Below, piece by piece: positions 5,763 to 6,115 of a stretch of DNA of 6,115 nucleotides. A program made the position numbers and the translations under genes. The stretch spans positions 1 through 6,115 of the forward strand of contig JAMOSL010000161.1 in the NCBI GenBank assembly GCA_027063105.1, given 5' to 3'. This stretch comes from Campylobacteraceae bacterium (GTDB taxonomy: Bacteria > Campylobacterota > Campylobacteria > Campylobacterales > Sulfurovaceae). The notes under the pieces are model-generated. The model saw nothing but the letters and a program-made list of their open reading frames with translations. It was not told the DNA's origin and made no database searches. Numbering within the stretch: position 1 is the stretch's first letter; every line of letters begins with the position of its first letter.

Positions 5763-6115
5763 TTTCTCTTAGTTTAATCGTGCTTATACCATTTTTATCA
5801 TCTTTCGTATTAGCTTTTACATATTTATCAAATTCATCAGGAGATAAAGACAAAAAGAGTTTTTATACTACATTCGGAATTTTAGCTCCATTAAGTATTA
5901 CTATCTTGTCATTTATAGTAGCATATGAACTATTCTCTATGGATTCAAATTTATATCTTCAATATACTCTTTTTAATTGGATTAGTATTGGAGATTTTAA
6001 TATTAATGTATCATTTATGGCAGATAGACTCACAGCTGTTATGTTAGTTTTTATAACATCTATAGGAACTTTAATTCATATATATGCAGTTGGTTATATG
6101 CATAAAGATAAGGGT
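5759..6115 (+). CDS. nuoL: NADH-quinone oxidoreductase subunit L (NuoL), N-terminal part, 3' partial
   Basis: The first 119 codons are present and the frame is still open at the window end; full NuoL is usually above 600 residues. NuoL is the distal antiporter-like, proton-pumping membrane subunit. Visible features are a first hydrophobic helix (about 3-22), a charged linker SGDKDKK (27-33), a second helix (about 39-57), then FNWISIGDFNINVSFMADRLTAVML (72-96 overall), matching the family's W-x-x-x-G-x-F...F-x-x-D-x-L(S/T)-A-VML region, and LIHIYAVGYM (105-114), the NuoL version of the conserved LIH-x-YS-x-GYM motif. Its position after nuoK and this motif favour NuoL over NuoM. The key lysines and the lateral helix lie beyond the window. 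The start overlaps the nuoK stop (ATGA). Confidence 0.94.
   Translation, partial: MISLSLIVLIPFLSSFVLAFTYLSNSSGDKDKKSFYTTFGILAPLSITILSFIVAYELFSMDSNLYLQYTLFNWISIGDFNINVSFMADRLTAVMLVFITSIGTLIHIYAVGYMHKDKG

Noticed and set aside
5759..6115. The last gene as nuoM or a Mrp-type antiporter subunit
   Set aside because: The D-x-L(T)-A-VML and LIH-x-Y-x-x-GYM motifs and the position directly after nuoK point to NuoL; the rest of the gene is outside the window.

Overview
The window is one uninterrupted stretch of a respiratory complex I (NADH:quinone oxidoreductase-type, nuo) operon, entirely on the + strand: nuoE (5' end cut off by the window), nuoF, nuoG, nuoH, nuoI, nuoJ, nuoK and the first 119 codons of nuoL. 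There is no non-coding gap longer than 2 bases, and no RNA gene, mobile element, CRISPR array, promoter or terminator that I can support. Five of the seven junctions are ATGA stop/start overlaps (465, 1715, 3121, 5445, 5759). One is a 14-base overlap into a TTG start (nuoI/nuoJ) and one is a 2-base gap (nuoH/nuoI). The cistrons are therefore very probably co-transcribed and translationally coupled.

The DNA is strongly AT-rich, with ATA, AGA and TTA codons abundant. Together with the protein style this fits Campylobacterota (the Arcobacter / Sulfurimonas / Sulfurovum side, which have NuoE and NuoF, rather than Campylobacter or Helicobacter, in which these two are replaced). This is an inference from composition and remembered family features, not from a search.

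Layout: bases 1-3124 encode the peripheral electron-input arm. NuoE carries a 2Fe-2S cluster, NuoF the FMN and a 4Fe-4S cluster, and NuoG one 2Fe-2S and three 4Fe-4S clusters including N7. Bases 3121-4416 encode NuoH, the membrane subunit forming the quinone site and the start of the proton path. Bases 4419-4943 encode NuoI, with two 4Fe-4S clusters linking the arm to the quinone site. Bases 4930-6115 encode membrane subunits NuoJ, NuoK and the start of the antiporter-like NuoL. Every expected iron-sulfur ligand in the visible subunits is present, so the electron wire looks intact. nuoA-D and nuoM-N lie outside the window if they are present.

The interest lies in how the complex departs from the standard type. 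(1) NuoF keeps its FMN and cluster residues but has lost most of its NADH-recognition residues: both conserved pocket phenylalanines are Ala, and the glutamate that selects NADH over NADPH is Lys. (2) NuoG is only 469 residues, with the middle of its molybdopterin-oxidoreductase-like domain missing. (3) NuoH is about 431 residues, with an apparent extra two-helix hairpin in the TM6-TM7 loop. (4) Residues around the quinone chamber and E-channel are altered in NuoH (PFS for PFD) and NuoJ (Ser for the conserved TM3 Tyr). Together these suggest a complex I variant whose physiological electron donor may be NADPH, flavodoxin or ferredoxin instead of, or in addition to, NADH. That last step is a hypothesis.
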